The notes beneath the pieces are model-generated. The model saw only the letters and a list, made by a program, of their open reading frames with translations, was not told where the DNA came from and made no database searches. Made by a program: the position numbers and the translations under genes. A stretch of DNA of 64,000 bases from Petrolisthes cinctipes (taxonomy: Eukaryota; Arthropoda; Malacostraca; Decapoda; Porcellanidae), in contig JAWQEG010000710.1 in the NCBI GenBank assembly GCA_033782935.1, forward strand, positions 2,046,001-2,110,000, read 5' to 3'. The first letter of the stretch is position 1. Every line of letters starts with the position of its first letter. Positions 22,742 to 34,412 of this stretch are shown here, one piece after another.

Positions 22742-22765
22742 TATAATAATAATAATAATAATAAT
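22742..22765 (+). repeat. (AAT)n tail of the LINE
   Basis: A pure trinucleotide run of about eight units replaces a poly(A) tail and directly abuts satellite GGGG at 22766. Short simple-repeat tails are typical of several non-LTR lineages. The final AT could belong either to the tail or to the target. Confidence 0.92.
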
Positions 22766-25700
22766 GGGGTGGTGAGTGAGTGGGTATTATTACAGTGCTT
22801 TGACTGTAAATATCAACAGTCATTCAGAGGGTGGTGGGTGTCATTAGAGTTCTTGGACTCTATATATTAACAATCATTTATGGGGTGTTGGGTGTGTGGA
22901 TGTCATTACAGTGCTTGGACTGAAAATATCAACAGTCATTTATGGAGTGGTGGGTGTGTGGGTGTCATTACAGTGCTTGGACTATAAATATCAACCATCA
23001 TTTATGGGGTGGTGGGTGAGTGGGTTTTCATTACAGTGCTTGAACTATAAATATTAACAGTCATTCATAGGGTGGTGGGTGTGTGAGTGTCATTACAGAG
23101 CTTGGACTGTAAATATTAACAGTCATTCATGGGGTGGTGGGTGTGTGGATGTCATTACAGTGCTTGGACTGTAAATATCAACAGTCAATCATAGGGTGGT
23201 GGGTGTCATTACAGTGCTTAGACTGTAAATATCAACAGTCATTCTTGGGGTGGTAGGTGTGTTGGTGTCATTACAGTGTTTTGATTGTAATTATCAACAG
23301 TCATTCATAGGGTGGTGGGTGTCATTACAGTGATTGGACTGTAAATATCAACAGTCATTCATGGAGTGGTGGGTGCGTGGATGTCATTACAGTGGTTGGA
23401 CTGTAAATATCAACCATAATTCATGGGGTGGTGGGTGTGGGGGTGTCATTACTGTGCTTGGACTGTAAATATCAACAGTCAATCATCGGGTGGTGGGTGT
23501 GTGGGTGTCATTACAGTGCTTGGACTGTAAATATCAAGTCATTCATGGGGTGGTGGGTGTATGGGTGTCATTACAGTGATTTGATTGTAAATATCAAAAG
23601 TCATTCATAGAGTGGTGGGTATCATTAGAGTGCTTGGACTGTAAATATCAACAGTCATTCATGGGTGTGTGGGTGTCATTACAGTGCTTGGACTGTAAAT
23701 ATCAACTATAATTCATGGGGTCATGGGTGTTGGGGTGTCATTACAGTGCTTGGACTATAAATATCAACAGTCATTCATGGGGTGGTGGGTGGCATTACAG
23801 TGCTTGGACTGTATATATCAAGAGTCATTCATAGGGTGATAGGTGTGTGGGTGTCATTAGAGTGCTTGGACTTTAAATATCAACAGTCATTTATAGGGTG
23901 GTAGGTGTTTGGGTGTCATTACATTGCTTGGACTGTAAATATCAACAGTCAATCATAGGGTGGTGGGTGTGTGGGTGTCATTACAGTGCTTGGACTGTAA
24001 ATATCAATAGTCATTCATAGGGTGGTGGGTGTGTGTGTTATTACAGAGCTTGGACTGTAAATATCAACAGTCATTCATGGAGTGGTGGGTGTGTGGGTGT
24101 CATTACAGTGCTTGGACTGTAAATATCAACAGTCATTTATGGGGTGATGGTTGTGTGAGTGTTATTACAGTGCTTTGACTTTAAATATCAACAGTCATTT
24201 AGAGGGTGGTGGGTGTCATTAGAGTGCTTGGACTGTAATTTTTTACAGTCATTCATGGGGTGGTGGGTATGTGGATGTCATTACAGTGCTTGGACTGAAA
24301 ATATCAACAGTCATTTATGGGGTGGTGGGTGTGTGGGTGTCATTACAGTGCTTGAACAATAATTATCAACTGTCATTTATGGGGTGGTGGGTGTGTGGTT
24401 GTCATTACAGTGCTTGGACTGTAATTATCAACAGTCATTCATATGGTAGTGGTTGTGTGGGTGTCTTTACATTGCTTGGACTGTAAATATCAACAGTCAA
24501 TCATGAGGTGATGGGTGTGTGGGTGTCATTACAGTGTTTTGATTGTAAATATCAACAGTCATTCATAGGGTGGTGGGTATCATTAGAGTGCTTGGACTGT
24601 AAATATCAACAGTCATTCATGGTGTTGTCGGTGTGTGGGTGTCATTACAGTGCTTGGACTATTAATATCAACTTTAATTCATGGGGTCATTAGTGTTGGG
24701 GTGTCATTACAGTGCTTGGACTATAAATATCAACTGTCATTTATGGGGTGGTGGGTGTGTGGGTGTCATTACAACGATTGGACTATAAATATCAACAGTC
24801 ATTCGTAAGGTGATGGTTGTGTTGGTGTCATTATAGTGCTTGGACTGTAAATATCAACAGTCATTCATGGGTTGGTGGGTGTGTGGTTGTCATTACAGTG
24901 CTTGGACTGTAAATATCAAGAGTCATTTATAGGGTGGTGGGTGTTTGGGAGTCACTACATTGCTCAGACAGTAAATATCAATAGTCAATCATGGGGTGGT
25001 TGTTGTGTGGGTATCATTACAGTGCTTGGACTGTAAATATCAACAGTCATTCATAGGGTGGTAGGTGTGTGAGTGTCATTACAGAGCTTGGACTGTAAAT
25101 ATCAACAGTCATTTATGGGGTGATGGGTGTGTGGATGTTATTAGAGTGCTTGGACTGTAAATATCAACAGTCAATCATGGGGTGGTGGGTGTGTGGGTAT
25201 CATTACAGTGTTTGGACTGTAAATATCAACAGTCATTAGTGGGGGTGTGTGTGTTTGGGTGTCATTACAGTGGTTTGATTGTAATTATTAACAGTCATTC
25301 ATAGGGTGGTGGGTGTCATTACAGTGCTTGGACTGTAAATATCAACAGTCATTCATGGGATGGTGGTTGTGTGAGTGTTATTACAGTGCTTGGACTGTAA
25401 ATATCAAACATAATTCATATGGTGGTGGGTGTGGGGTTGTCATTACAGTGCTTGGAATGTAGATATCAACATTCAATCATGGGGTGCTGGGTGTGTGGGT
25501 GTCATTAGAGTGCTTGGACTGTAAATATCAACAGTCTTTCATGGGGTGGTGGGTGTATGGGTGTCATTACAGTGTTTTAATTGTAAATATCAACAGTCAT
25601 TCATAGGGTGGTGGGTATCATTAGAGTGCTTGGACTGTAAATATCAATAGTCATTCATGGGGTTGTGGGTGTGTGGGGGTCATTACAGTGCTTGGACTGT

Positions 25701-26989
25701 AAATATCAACTATAATTCATGGGATAGTGGGTGTTGGGGTGTCATTACAGTGCTTTGACTGTAAATATCAACAGTAATATATGTGGTGGTGGGTGTGAGG
25801 TTTTCATTACAGTGCTTGGACTGTAAATATCAACAGTCATTCAAGAGGTGATGGGTGTGTTGGTGTCATTATAGTGCTTGGACTGTAAATATCAACAGTC
25901 ATTCATGTGGTTTTGGGTTTATGGGTGTCATTGCAGTGCTTGGACTGTAAATATCAAGTAATTCATGGGGTGGTGGGTGTGTGTGTGTCATTATTGCTTT
26001 GACTGTAAATATCAACAGTCATTCATGGGGTGGTGGGTGTCATTACAGTTCTGGGACTGTAAATATCAACAGTCATTCATAGGGTGGTTGGTGTGTGAGT
26101 GTCATTACAGAGCTTGGACTGTAAATATCAACAGTCATTCATGAGGTGGTGGGTGTGTGGATGTCATTATAGTGGTTGGACTGTAAATATCAACAGTCAA
26201 TCATGGGGTGGTGGGTGTGTGGGTGTCATTACAGTGCTTGGATTGTAAATATCAACAGTTTTTCATGGGGTGGTGGGTGTGTGGGTGTCATTACAGTGTT
26301 TTGATTGTAATTATCAACAGTCAATCATAGGGTGGTGGGTGTCATTACAGTGTTTGGACTGTAAATATTAACAGTCATTTATAGGGTGATGGGTGAGTGG
26401 GTGTCTTTACAGTGCTTGGACTGTAAATATCAAACATAATTTATGGGATGGTGGGTGTGGGGGTGTCATTACAGTGCTTGGACTGTAAATATCAACAGTC
26501 AATCATGGGGTGGTGGGTGTGTGGGTGTCATTACAGTGTTTTGATTGTAAACATCAACAGTCGTTCATAAGGTGGTGGGTATCATTAGAGTGCTTGAACT
26601 GTAAATATCAACAGTCATAATAAGTTGGTGAGTGTGTGGGTGTCATTATAGTGCATGGACCGTAAATATCAACCATATTTCATGGGGTTGTCGGTGTGTG
26701 GGTGTCATTACAGTGCTTTGTCTGTAAATATCAAGAGTCATTCATGGGGTGGTGGGTGTGAGGGTGTCATTACAGTGTTCGGACTGTAAACATCAACAGT
26801 CATTTATGGGGTGGTGGGTGTGTGGGTGTCATTATGGTGCTTGGACTGTAAATACCAACAGTCATTCATGGGGTAGTTGGTGTGTAGGTGTCATTGCAGT
26901 GCTTGGACTGTAAATATCAAGTCATTAATGGGGTGGTGGGTGTGTGTGTGTCATTATTGCTTGGACTGTAAATATCAACAGTCATTCAT

Positions 26990-27000
26990 GGGGGGGGGGG
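26990..27000 (+). repeat. G11 homopolymer tract in a truncated monomer (copy A)
   Basis: Eleven consecutive G replace the usual GGGGTGGTGGGTGTGTGG before ATGTCATTA, shortening the monomer. Confidence 0.9.
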
Positions 27001-29280
27001 ATGTCATTACAGTGCTTGGACTGTAAATATCAATAGTCATTCATAGGGTGGTCAGTGTGTGGATGTCATTATAGTGCTTGGACTGTAAATATCAACAGTC
27101 AATCATAGGGTTGTGGGTGTGTGTGTGTCATTACAGTGGTTTGATTGTAATTATCAACAGTCATTCATAGGGTGGTGGGTGTCATTACAGTGCTTGGACT
27201 GTAAATATCAACAGTCATTTATTGGGTGGTGGTTGTGTGGGTGTCATTACAGTGCTTGGACTGTAAATATCAACCATAATTCATGGGGTGGTGGGTGTGG
27301 TTGTGTCATTACAGTGCTTGGACTGTAAATATCAACAGTCAGTCATAGGGTGGTGGGTGTGTTGGTGTCATTACAGTGCTTGGACTGTAAATATCAACAG
27401 TCATTCATGGGGTGGTAGGTGTATGGGTGTCATTACAGTGATTTGATTGTAAATATCAACAGTCATTCATAGGGTGGTGGGTATCATTAGAGTGCTTGAA
27501 CTGTAAATATAAACAGTCATTTATGGGTTTGTGTGTGTGTGGGTGTCATTACAGTGCTTGGACTGTAAATATCAACTATAATTCATTTAGTCGTGGGTGT
27601 TGGGGTGTCATTACAGTGCTTTGACTGTAAATATCAACAGTCATTCATAGGGTGATGAGTGTGTGGGTTTCATTACAGTGCTTGGACTGTAAATATCAAC
27701 AGTCATTTATAGGGTGGTTGGTGTTTGGTGTCATTACATTGCTTGGACTGTAAATATCAACAGTCAATCATGGAGTGCTGGGTGTGTGGGTGTCATTACA
27801 GTGCTTGGACTGTAAATATCAACAGTCATTCATAGGATGGTGGGTGTGTGAGTGTCATTACAGAGCTTGGACTGTAAATATCAACAGTCATTCATGGGGT
27901 GGGGGGTGTGTGGATGTCATTATAGTGCTTGGACTTTAAATATCAACAGTCAATCATGGGGTGGTGGGTGTGTGGGTGTCATTACAGTGCTTGGACTGTA
28001 AATATCAACAGTCTTTCATGGGGTGGTGAGTGTGTGGGTGTCATTACAGTGTTTTGATTGTAATTATCAACAGTCAATCATAGGGTGGTGGGTGTCATTA
28101 CAGTGTTTGGACTGTAAATATCAATAGTCATTTATAGGGTGGTGGGTGTGTGGGTGTCTTTACAGTGCTTGGACTGTAAATATCAAACATAATTCATAGA
28201 ATGGTGGGTGTGTGGGTGTCATTACAGTGCTTGGACTGTAAATATCAACAGTTAATCATGGGGTGGTGGGTGTGTAGGTGTCATTACAGTGTTTTGATTG
28301 TAAAAATCAACAGTTATTCATAGGGTGGTGGGTGTCATTACAGTGTTTGGACTGTAAATATCAACAGTCATTTATAGAGTGGTGGGTATTTGAGTGTCAT
28401 TACATTGCTTGGACTGTAAATATTAACAGTCAATCATGAGGTAGTGGGTGTGTGGGTGTCATTAGAGTGCTTAGACTGTAAATATCAACAGTCATTCATA
28501 GAATGGTGGGTGTCATTTGAGTGCTTGGACTGTAAATATCAACAGTCATTAATAAGTTCGTGAGTGTATGGGTGTCATTGTAGTTCATGGACTGTAAATA
28601 TCAACCATATTTCATGGGGTTGTCGGTGTGTGGGTGTCATTACAGTGCTTTGTCTGTAAATATCAAGAGTCATTCATGGGGTGGTGGGTGTGAGGGTGTC
28701 ATTACAGTGTTCGGACTGTAAATATCAACTGTCATTCATGGGGTGGTGGGTGTGTGGGTGTCATTATAGTGCTTGGACTGTAAATTCCAACAGTCATTCA
28801 TGGGGTGGTTTGTGTGTAGGTGTCATTACAGTGCTTGGACTGTAAATATCAAGTCAATAATGGGGTGGTGGGTGTGTGTGTGTCATTATTGCTAGGACTG
28901 TAAATATCTACAGTCATTAATGGAGGGGGGGTGGCATTACAGTGCTTGGACTGTAAATATCAACAGTCATTCATGAGGTGATAGGTGTGTGCATGTCATT
29001 ACAGTGCTAGGACTGTAAATATCAACAGTCATTCATGGGGTGGTGAGTGTGTGGGTATTATTACAGTGCTTTGACTGTAAATATCAACAGTCATTCAGAG
29101 GGTTGTGGGTGTCATTAGAGTTCTTGGACTGTATATATTAACAGTCATTTATGGGGTGTTGGGTGTGTGCATGTCATTACAGTGCTTGGACTGAAAATAT
29201 CAACAGTCATTTATGGGGTGGTGGGTGTGTGGGTGTCATTATAGTACTTGGACTATAAATATCAACCATCATTTATGGGG

Positions 29281-29528
29281 TGGTGGGTGAGTGGGTTTTC
29301 ATTACAGTGCTTGGACTATAAATATCAACAGTCATTCATAGGGTGGTGGGTGTGTGAGTGTCATTACAGAGCTTGGACTCTAAATATTAACAGTCATTCA
29401 TGGGGTGGTGGGTGAGTGGGTTTTCATTACAGTGCTTGGACTATAAATATCAACAGTCATTCATAGGGTGGTGGGTGTGTGAGTGTCATTACAGAGCTTG
29501 GACTCTAAATATTAACAGTCATTCATGG
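29281..29528 (+). repeat. 124-bp perfect tandem duplication (two monomers)
   Basis: 29281-29404 is repeated base for base at 29405-29528 (two 62-bp monomers, including the rare GAGTGGGTTTTCATTACAG variant). The equivalent places near 23.0 kb and 34.73 kb carry a single copy, so the event is private to this unit and recent. Confidence 0.9.
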
Positions 29529-32500
29529 GGTGGTGGGTGTGTGGATGTCATTACAGTGCTTGGACTGTAAATATCAACAGTCAATCATAGGGTGGTGGGT
29601 GTGTGAGTGTCATTACAGTGCTTGGACTGTAAATATCAACAGTCATTCATGGGGTGGTAGGTGCGTGGATTTCATTACAGTGTTTTGATTGTAATTATCA
29701 ACAGTCATTCATAGGGTGGTGGGTGTCATTACAGTGATTGGACTGTAAATATCAACAGTCATTCATGGGGTGGTGGGTGCGTGGATTTCATTACAGTGGT
29801 TGGATTGTAAATATCAACCATAATTCCTGGGGTGGTGGGTGTGGGGGTGTCATTACAGTGCTTGGACTATAAATATCAACAGTCATTCATGGGGTGGTGG
29901 GTGGCATTACAGTGCTTGGACTGTATATATCAAGAGTCATTCATAGGGTGATAGGTGTGTGGGTGTCATTAGAGTGCTTGGACTTTAAATATCAGCAGTC
30001 ATTTATAGGGTGGTAGGTGTTTGGGTGTCATTACATTGCTTGGACTGTAAATATCAACAGTCAATCATAGGGTGGTGGGTGTGTGGGTGTCATTACAGTG
30101 CTTGGACTGTAAATATCAATAGTCATTCATAGGGTGGTGGGTGTGTGTGTTATTACAGAGCTTGGACTGTAAATATCAACAGTCATTCATGGAGTGGTGG
30201 GTGTGTGGGTGTCATTACAGTGCTTGGACTGTAAATATCAACAGTCATTTATGGGGTGATGGTTGTGTGAGTGTTATTACAGTGCTTTGACTGTAAATAT
30301 CAACAGTCATTTAGAGGGTGGTGGGTGTCATTAGAGTGCTTGGACTGTAAATATTAACAGTCATTCATGGGGTGGTGGGTATGTGGATGTCATTACAGTG
30401 CTTGGACTGAAAATATCAACAGTCATTTATGGGGTGGTGGGTGTGTGGGTGTCATTACAGTGCTTGAACAATAATTATCAACTGTCATTTATGGGGTGGT
30501 GGGTGTGTGGTTGTCATTACAGTGCTTGGACTGTAAATATCGATAGTAATTCATGGGGTGGTGGGTGTGTGGGTGTCATTACAGTTTTTTTATTGTAATT
30601 ATCAACAGTCATTCATAGGGTGGTGGGTGTCATTACAGTGCTTGGACTGTAATTATCAACAGTCATTCATATGGTAGTGGTTGTGTGGGTGTCTTTACAT
30701 TGCTTGGACTGTAAATATCAAACATAATTCATGGGATGGTGGGTGTGGGGGTTTTATTACAGTGCTTGGACTGTAAATATCAACAGTCAATCATGAGGTG
30801 ATGGGTGTGTGGGTGTCATTACAGTGTTTTGATTGTAAATATCAACAGTCATTCATAGGGTGGTGGGTATCATTAGAGTGCTTGGACTGTAAATATCAAC
30901 AGTCATTCATGGTGTTGTCGGTGTGTGGGTGTCATTACAGTGCTTGGACTATTAATATCAACTTTAATTCATGGGGTCATTAGTGTTGGGGTGTCATTAC
31001 AGTGCTTGGACTATAAATATCAACCGTCATTTATGGGGTGGTGGGTGTGTGGGTGTCATTACAACGATTGGACTATAAATATCAACAGTCATTCGTAAGG
31101 TGATGGTTGTGTTGGTGTCATTATAGTGCTTGGACTGTAAATATCAACAGTCATTCATGGGTTGGTGGGTGTGTGGTTGTCATTACAGTGCTTGGACAGT
31201 AAATATCAAGAGTCATTTATAGGGTGGTGGGTGTTTGGGAGTCATTACATTGCTCAGACAGTAAATATCAATAGTCAATCATGGGGTGGTTGTTGTGTGG
31301 GTATCATTACAGTGCTTGGACTGTAAATATCAACAGTCATTCATAGGGTGGTAGGTGTGTGTGTCATTACAGAGCTTGGACTGTAAATATCAACAGTCAT
31401 TTATGGGGTGATGGGTGTGTGGATGTTATTAGAGTGCTTGGACTGTAAATATCAACAGTCAATCATGGGGTGGTGGGTGTGTGGGTGTCATTACAGTGTT
31501 TGGACTGTAAATATCAACAGTCATTAGTGGGGGTGTGTGTGTTTGGGTGTCATTACAGTGGTTTGATTGTAATTATTAACAGTCATTCATAGGGTGGTGG
31601 GTGTCATTACAGTGTTTGGACTGTAAATATCAACAGTCATTCATAGGATGGTGGTTGTGTGAGTGTTATTACAGTGCTTGGACTGTAAATATCAAACATA
31701 ATTCATATGGTGGTGGGTGTGGGGTTGTCATTACAGTGCTTGGAATGTAGATATCAACATTCAATCATGGGGTGCTGGGTGTGTGGGTGTCATTAGAGTG
31801 CTTGGACTGTAAATATCAACAGTCTTTCATGGGGTGGTGGGTGTATGGGTGTCATTACAGTGTTTTAATTGTAAATATCAACAGTCATTCATAGGGTGGT
31901 GGGTATCATTAGAGTGCTTGGACTGTAAATATCAATAGTCATTCATGGGGTTGTGGGTGTGTGGGGGTCATTACAGTGCTTGGACTGTAAATATCAACTA
32001 TAATTCATGGGATAGTGGGTGTTGGGGTGTCATTACAGTGCTTTGACTGTAAATATCAACAGTAATTTATGTGGTGGTGGGTGTGAGGTTGTCATTACAG
32101 TGCTTGGACTGTAAATATCAACAGTCATTCAAGAGGTGATGGGTGTGTTGGTGTCATTATAGTGCTTGGACTGTAAATATCAACAGTCATTCATGTGGTT
32201 TTGGGTTTGTGGGTGTCATTGCAGTGCTTGGACTGTAAATATCAAGTCATTCATGGGGTGGTGGGTGTGTGTGTGTCATTATTGCTTTGACTGTAAATAT
32301 CAACAGTCATTCACGGGGTGGTGGGTGTCATTACAGTTCTGGGACTGTAAATATCAACAGTCATTCATAGGGTGGTGGGTGTGTGAGTGTCATTACAGAG
32401 CTTGGACTGTAAATATCAACAGTCATTCATGGGGTGGTGGGTGTGTGGGTGTCATTACAGTGTTTTGATTGTAATTATCAACAGTCAATCATAGGGTGGT

Positions 32501-33153
32501 GGGTGTCATTACAGTGTTTGGACTGTAAATATTAACAGTCATTTATAGGGTGATGGGTGAGTGGGTGTCTTTACAGTGCTTGGACTGTAAATATCAAACA
32601 TAATTTATGGGATGGTGGGTGTGGGGGTGTCATTACAGTGCTTGGACTGTAAATATCAACAGTCAATCGTGGGGTGGTTAGTGTGTGGGTGTCATTACAG
32701 TGTTTTGATTGTAAACATCAACAGTCGTTCATAAGGTGGTGGGTATCATTAGAGTGCTTGGACTGTAAATATCAACAGTCATAATAAGTTGGTGAGTGTA
32801 TGGGTGTCATTATAGTGCATGGACCGTAAATATCAACCATATTTCATGGGGTTGTCGGTGTGTGGGTGTCATTACAGTGCTTTGTCTGTAAATATCAAGA
32901 GTCATTCATGGGGTGGTGGGTGTGAGGGTGTCATTACAGTGTTCGGACTGTAAACATCAACAGTCATTTATGGGGTGGTGGGTGTGTGGGTGTCATTATG
33001 GTGCTTGGACTGTAAATACCAACAGTCATTCATGGGGTAGTTGGTGTGTAGGTGTCATTACAGTGCTTGGACTGTAAATATCAAGTCATTAATGGGGTGG
33101 TGGGTGTGTGTGTGTCATTATTGCTTGGACTGTAAATATCAACAGTCATTCAT

Positions 33154-33164
33154 GGGGGGGGGGG
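33154..33164 (+). repeat. G11 homopolymer tract in a truncated monomer (copy B)
   Basis: This is the counterpart of the tract at 26990, exactly 6164 bp downstream and of equal length. Confidence 0.9.
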
Positions 33165-34365
33165 ATGTCATTACAGTGCTTGGACTGTAAATATCAATAG
33201 TCATTCATAGGGTGGTCAGTGTGTGGATGTCATTATAGTGCTTGGACTGTAAATATCAACAGTCAATCATAGGGTTGTGGGTGTGTGGGTGTCATTACAG
33301 TGGTTTGATTGTAATTATCAACAGTCATTCATAGGGTGGTGGGTGTCATTACAGTGCTTGGACTGTAAATATCAACAGTCATTTATTGGGTGGTGGTTGT
33401 GTGGGTGTCATTACAGTGCTTGGACTGTAAATATCAACCATAATTCATGGGGTGGTGGGTGTGGTTGTGTCATTACAGTGCTTGGACTGTAAATATCAAC
33501 AGTCAGTCATAGGGTGGTGGGTGTGTTGGTGTCATTACAGTGCTTGGACTGTAAATATCAACAGTCATTCATGGGGTGGTAGGTGTATGGGTGTCATTAC
33601 AGTGATTTGATTGTAAATATCAACAGTCATTCATAGGGTGGTGGGTATCATTAGAGTGCTTGAACTGTAAATATAAACAGTAATTTATGGGTTTGTGTGT
33701 GTGTGGGTGTCATTACAGTGCTTGGACTGTAAATATCAACTATAATTCATTTAGTCGTGGGTGTTGGGGTGTCATTACAGTGCTTTGACTGTAAATATCA
33801 ACAGTCATTCATAGGGTGATGAGTGTGTGGGTTTCATTACAGTGCTTGGACTGTAAATATCAACAGTCATTTATAGGGTGGTTGGTGTTTGGTGTCATTA
33901 CATTGCTTGGACTGTAAATATCAACAGTCAATCATGGAGTGCTGGGTGTGTGGGTGTCATTACAGTGCTTGGACTGTAAATATCAACAGTCATTCATAGG
34001 ATGGTGGGTGTGTGAGTGTCATTACAGAGCTTGGACTGTAAATATCAACAGTCATTCATGGGGTGGTGGGTGTGTGGATGTCATTATAGTGCTTGGACTT
34101 TAAATATCAACAGTCAATCATGGGGTGGTGGGTGTGTGGGTGTCATTACAGTGCTTGGACTGTAAATATCAACAGTCTTTCATGGGGTGGTGAGTGTGTG
34201 GGTGTCATTACAGTGTTTTGATTGTAATTATCAACAGTCAATCATAGGGTGGTGGGTGTCATTACAGTGTTTGGACTGTAAATATCAATAGTCATTTATA
34301 GGGTGGTGGGTGTGTGGGTGTCTTTACAGTGCTTGGACTGTAAATATCAAACATAATTCATAGGA

Positions 34366-34412
34366 TGGTGGGTGTGTGGGTGTCATTACAGTGCTTGGAC
34401 TGTAAATATCAA
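34366..34412 (+). other. Breakpoint zone of a ~715-bp deletion in HOR copy B
   Basis: The offset to copy A is 6164 up to 34365 and 5449 from the GAGGTGATAGGTG monomer onward, a loss of 715 bp. The missing segment (about 28.25-28.96 kb in copy A) is also present left of the LINE (about 18.0-18.7 kb). A deletion in B is therefore more likely than insertions elsewhere. Confidence 0.6.

Larger units (their letters stand above)
18935..22765 (+). mobile_element. Non-LTR retrotransposon (LINE), CR1/L2-like, with 2A motif
   Basis: This 3831-bp element is the only non-satellite DNA in the window. In order it has a GC-rich hairpin at the very 5' end, a 677-bp leader, one reading frame of about 975 codons with an APE endonuclease followed by a reverse transcriptase, a ~200-bp 3' UTR and an (AAT)n tail. 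No long terminal repeats are present. The RT motifs (EYRPIS, SGVPQGSVLGP, YADD, the thumb motif LLGVTLDPKLTFERHI) and the C-terminal ITLWNHLP motif resemble the CR1/L2 group. No RNase H domain or CCHC zinc knuckle is visible. The precise clade is unresolved. The element appears full length at its 5' end but carries one in-frame stop, so this copy is probably non-autonomous. Its insertion restores an exact 62-bp monomer across the junctions. Confidence 0.93.

Noticed and set aside
18935..22765. LTR retrotransposon, Penelope-like element or endogenous retrovirus
   Set aside because: No terminal repeats, no protease, integrase, RNase H or GIY-YIG domain. The order APE endonuclease then RT with a simple-repeat tail is that of a non-LTR LINE. 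The 2A motif alone does not make it viral.
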